From assembly GCF_900156025.1 (NCBI RefSeq), contig NZ_FTMO01000001.1, positions 620,001 to 684,000 on the forward strand: a DNA stretch of 64,000 nt, in the 5' to 3' direction. The position numbers and the translations under genes were made by a program. Below the pieces are notes generated by a model. It was not told where the DNA came from and did no database searches. It worked only from the letters and a program-made list of their open reading frames with translations. This document shows positions 63,042-64,000 of this stretch, piece by piece (the first letter of the stretch is position 1; every line of letters begins with the position of its first letter). Origin of the DNA: Allobosea sp. TND4EK4 (lineage in GTDB: Bacteria; Pseudomonadota; Alphaproteobacteria; Rhizobiales; Beijerinckiaceae).

Positions 63042-64000
63042 TCCCGGCCTGGTCCGTCGTGCTCGTCGCGCTGGCCTATCTCTGCGCGCTCTTCGCCGTC
63101 GCCCATATCGCCGATACGTCCGGCCGCAGGTTGATGACCGGGCGCTGGCGGGCAACGATCTATGCCCTGGCGCTCGGCGTCTACTGCACCTCATGGACCT
63201 TCTACGGCTCGGTCGGCTTCGCCAGCCGGGCCGGCTTCGACTTCCTCGGCATCTATGTCGGGCCGATCCTGGTCATTGGCCTCGGGCACCGCTTCGTCGA
63301 GCGGCTCGTCAGCATCGCCAAGTCGCAGAACATCACCTCGATCGCGGATTTCGTCGGCGCACGCTACGGCAAGAGCGAGCGTGTCGCTGCGCTGGTCTGC
63401 ATCGTCGCGGTGATCGGCGCCCTGCCCTATATCGCGCTGCAGTTGAAGGCGGTGGCCAACTCCCTCTCGGTGTTCCTCGCGGCGACGGGTACTCATGCGC
63501 CGACCGTGGACATGCCGCTGCTGGGGGACCTGCCCCTCCTGGTCGCGCTGGTGCTGGCCGGCTTCGCCTGCGCCTTCGGCACCCGGCACATCGACGCCAC
63601 CGAGCATCAGGACGGACTCGTCCTCGCCATAGCGGTCGAGTCCCTCGTCAAGCTCGTCGCCTTCCTCGTGCTCGGCGTCTTCGTCGTCTACGGGCTTTTC
63701 GGCGGGTCCGGAGAATTGCTGGCCCGCGCAGCGCAGCCGCTCGGCAATCTGCCGCCAATCTGGGAGCGGACCTCGAGCTGGCCCACTTTCCTGACCCTGA
63801 CTCTGCTGTCGAGCTGCGCCGCCCTGCTGCTGGCGCGGCAGTTCCACATGACGATCGTCGAGAACCGCGACGTGCGCGATGTCCGGCGCGCCGCCTGGAT
63901 GTTCCCGCTCTACCTCGTTCTGATCAACCTGTTCGTCCTGCCGCTGGCGGCGGCCGGCGAGATCCTGATGCCGGGCGGTGGCATCGACCGCGACATGACC
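63038..64000 (+). CDS. N-terminal part of an SSS-domain sensor histidine kinase (CbrA-like), cut by window end
   Basis: 321 codons are visible from GTG 63038. The segment is a sodium:solute symporter-like membrane domain with about seven or more helices: a helix at the start (WSVVLVALAYLCALFAVAHI), then YCTSWTFYGSVGFASRAGFD, KSQNITSIADFVGARYGKS and FHMTIVENRDVRDVRRAAW. Rhizobial proteins with these signatures continue into PAS, histidine kinase and often receiver domains (CbrA/NahK-like hybrid kinases), which would lie beyond 64000. A plain SSS transporter is the alternative. The nearest in-frame ATG is at about 63137, inside the first loop, so GTG is preferred. Confidence 0.8.
   Translation, partial: MIPAWSVVLVALAYLCALFAVAHIADTSGRRLMTGRWRATIYALALGVYCTSWTFYGSVGFASRAGFDFLGIYVGPILVIGLGHRFVERLVSIAKSQNITSIADFVGARYGKSERVAALVCIVAVIGALPYIALQLKAVANSLSVFLAATGTHAPTVDMPLLGDLPLLVALVLAGFACAFGTRHIDATEHQDGLVLAIAVESLVKLVAFLVLGVFVVYGLFGGSGELLARAAQPLGNLPPIWERTSSWPTFLTLTLLSSCAALLLARQFHMTIVENRDVRDVRRAAWMFPLYLVLINLFVLPLAAAGEILMPGGGIDRDMT

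Overview
The window looks like chromosomal DNA of a high-GC alphaproteobacterium of the order Hyphomicrobiales (Rhizobiales), probably Bosea or a close relative. This rests on family content and not on a search. It carries a very large growth-pole-ring (GPR/RgsE) type protein, an Irr-type iron operator in front of the membrane ferritin gene mbfA, a split hisS/hisZ/hisG locus, a CIRCE-controlled groESL, and many copies of a short palindromic repeat. There is no rRNA, tRNA, integrase, transposase, prophage or CRISPR that I can see. No stretch over 300 bases lacks a gene; the longest gaps (about 220-295 bases, at 2236-2505, 9238-9459, 13219-13481, 16492-16785, 53984-54209 and 62798-63037) hold upstream regions or a repeat and nothing else I can recognise.

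Layout. 1-2235: a truncated gene end, a two-helix membrane protein, a universal stress protein, a 2Fe-2S ferredoxin and an Hpt protein. 2506-8430: one 1974-residue GPR-like gene holding 51.5 unbroken 22-residue repeats. 8530-15223: a stand-alone RecA-fold ATPase, a four-gene MCE/Mla lipid transport operon, a helical CheZ-like protein and a metallo-beta-lactamase-fold hydrolase. 15226-22999: an orphan otnK kinase gene on the minus strand, then a plus-strand operon of a peptide-type importer (binding protein and two permeases, no ATPase), a gamma-glutamyltranspeptidase-like hydrolase and a DUF1028 protein. 23087-34040: a minus-strand catabolic cluster that meets it end to end: M20 carbamoylase, amidase, a second importer without ATPase, D-carbamoylase, cog3964 amidohydrolase, GNAT, RidA and a D-threonine-aldolase/D-serine-dehydratase-like enzyme. 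34172-43507: a MATE pump, two L,D-transpeptidases around a DUF2076 protein and MbfA, a polysaccharide flippase, GNAT plus EamA, and a thioesterase with a MarR regulator. 43595-45755: promoter, CIRCE, groES-groEL and terminator. 45854-49637: a PhnD-like binding protein, a BacA/SbmA-like ABC exporter and a META-domain protein. 49761-54202: hisG, hisZ, a small GIY-YIG nuclease gene bracketed by inverted repeat copies, then hisS. 54210-59859: a glcD-glcE-UPF0314-glcF operon with a divergent LysR gene. 59874-64000: an AbrB-family membrane protein, an aminotransferase, mscL and the start of an SSS-type sensor kinase.

How the parts fit. The clearest metabolic unit is the 23-34 kb cluster. Its enzymes remove carbamoyl or acyl groups from amino-acid-like substrates, several with known D-stereochemistry, and a PLP enzyme coupled by a 4-base overlap to a RidA protein then acts on the product. 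The GPR-like protein together with two L,D-transpeptidases fits unipolar growth as known in Agrobacterium and Sinorhizobium. The most unusual structure is the GIY-YIG gene that begins and ends inside two inverted copies of the dispersed palindromic repeat and separates hisZ from hisS. Such repeats occur about nine times here and repeatedly sit at gene edges, where they also create false N-terminal extensions.
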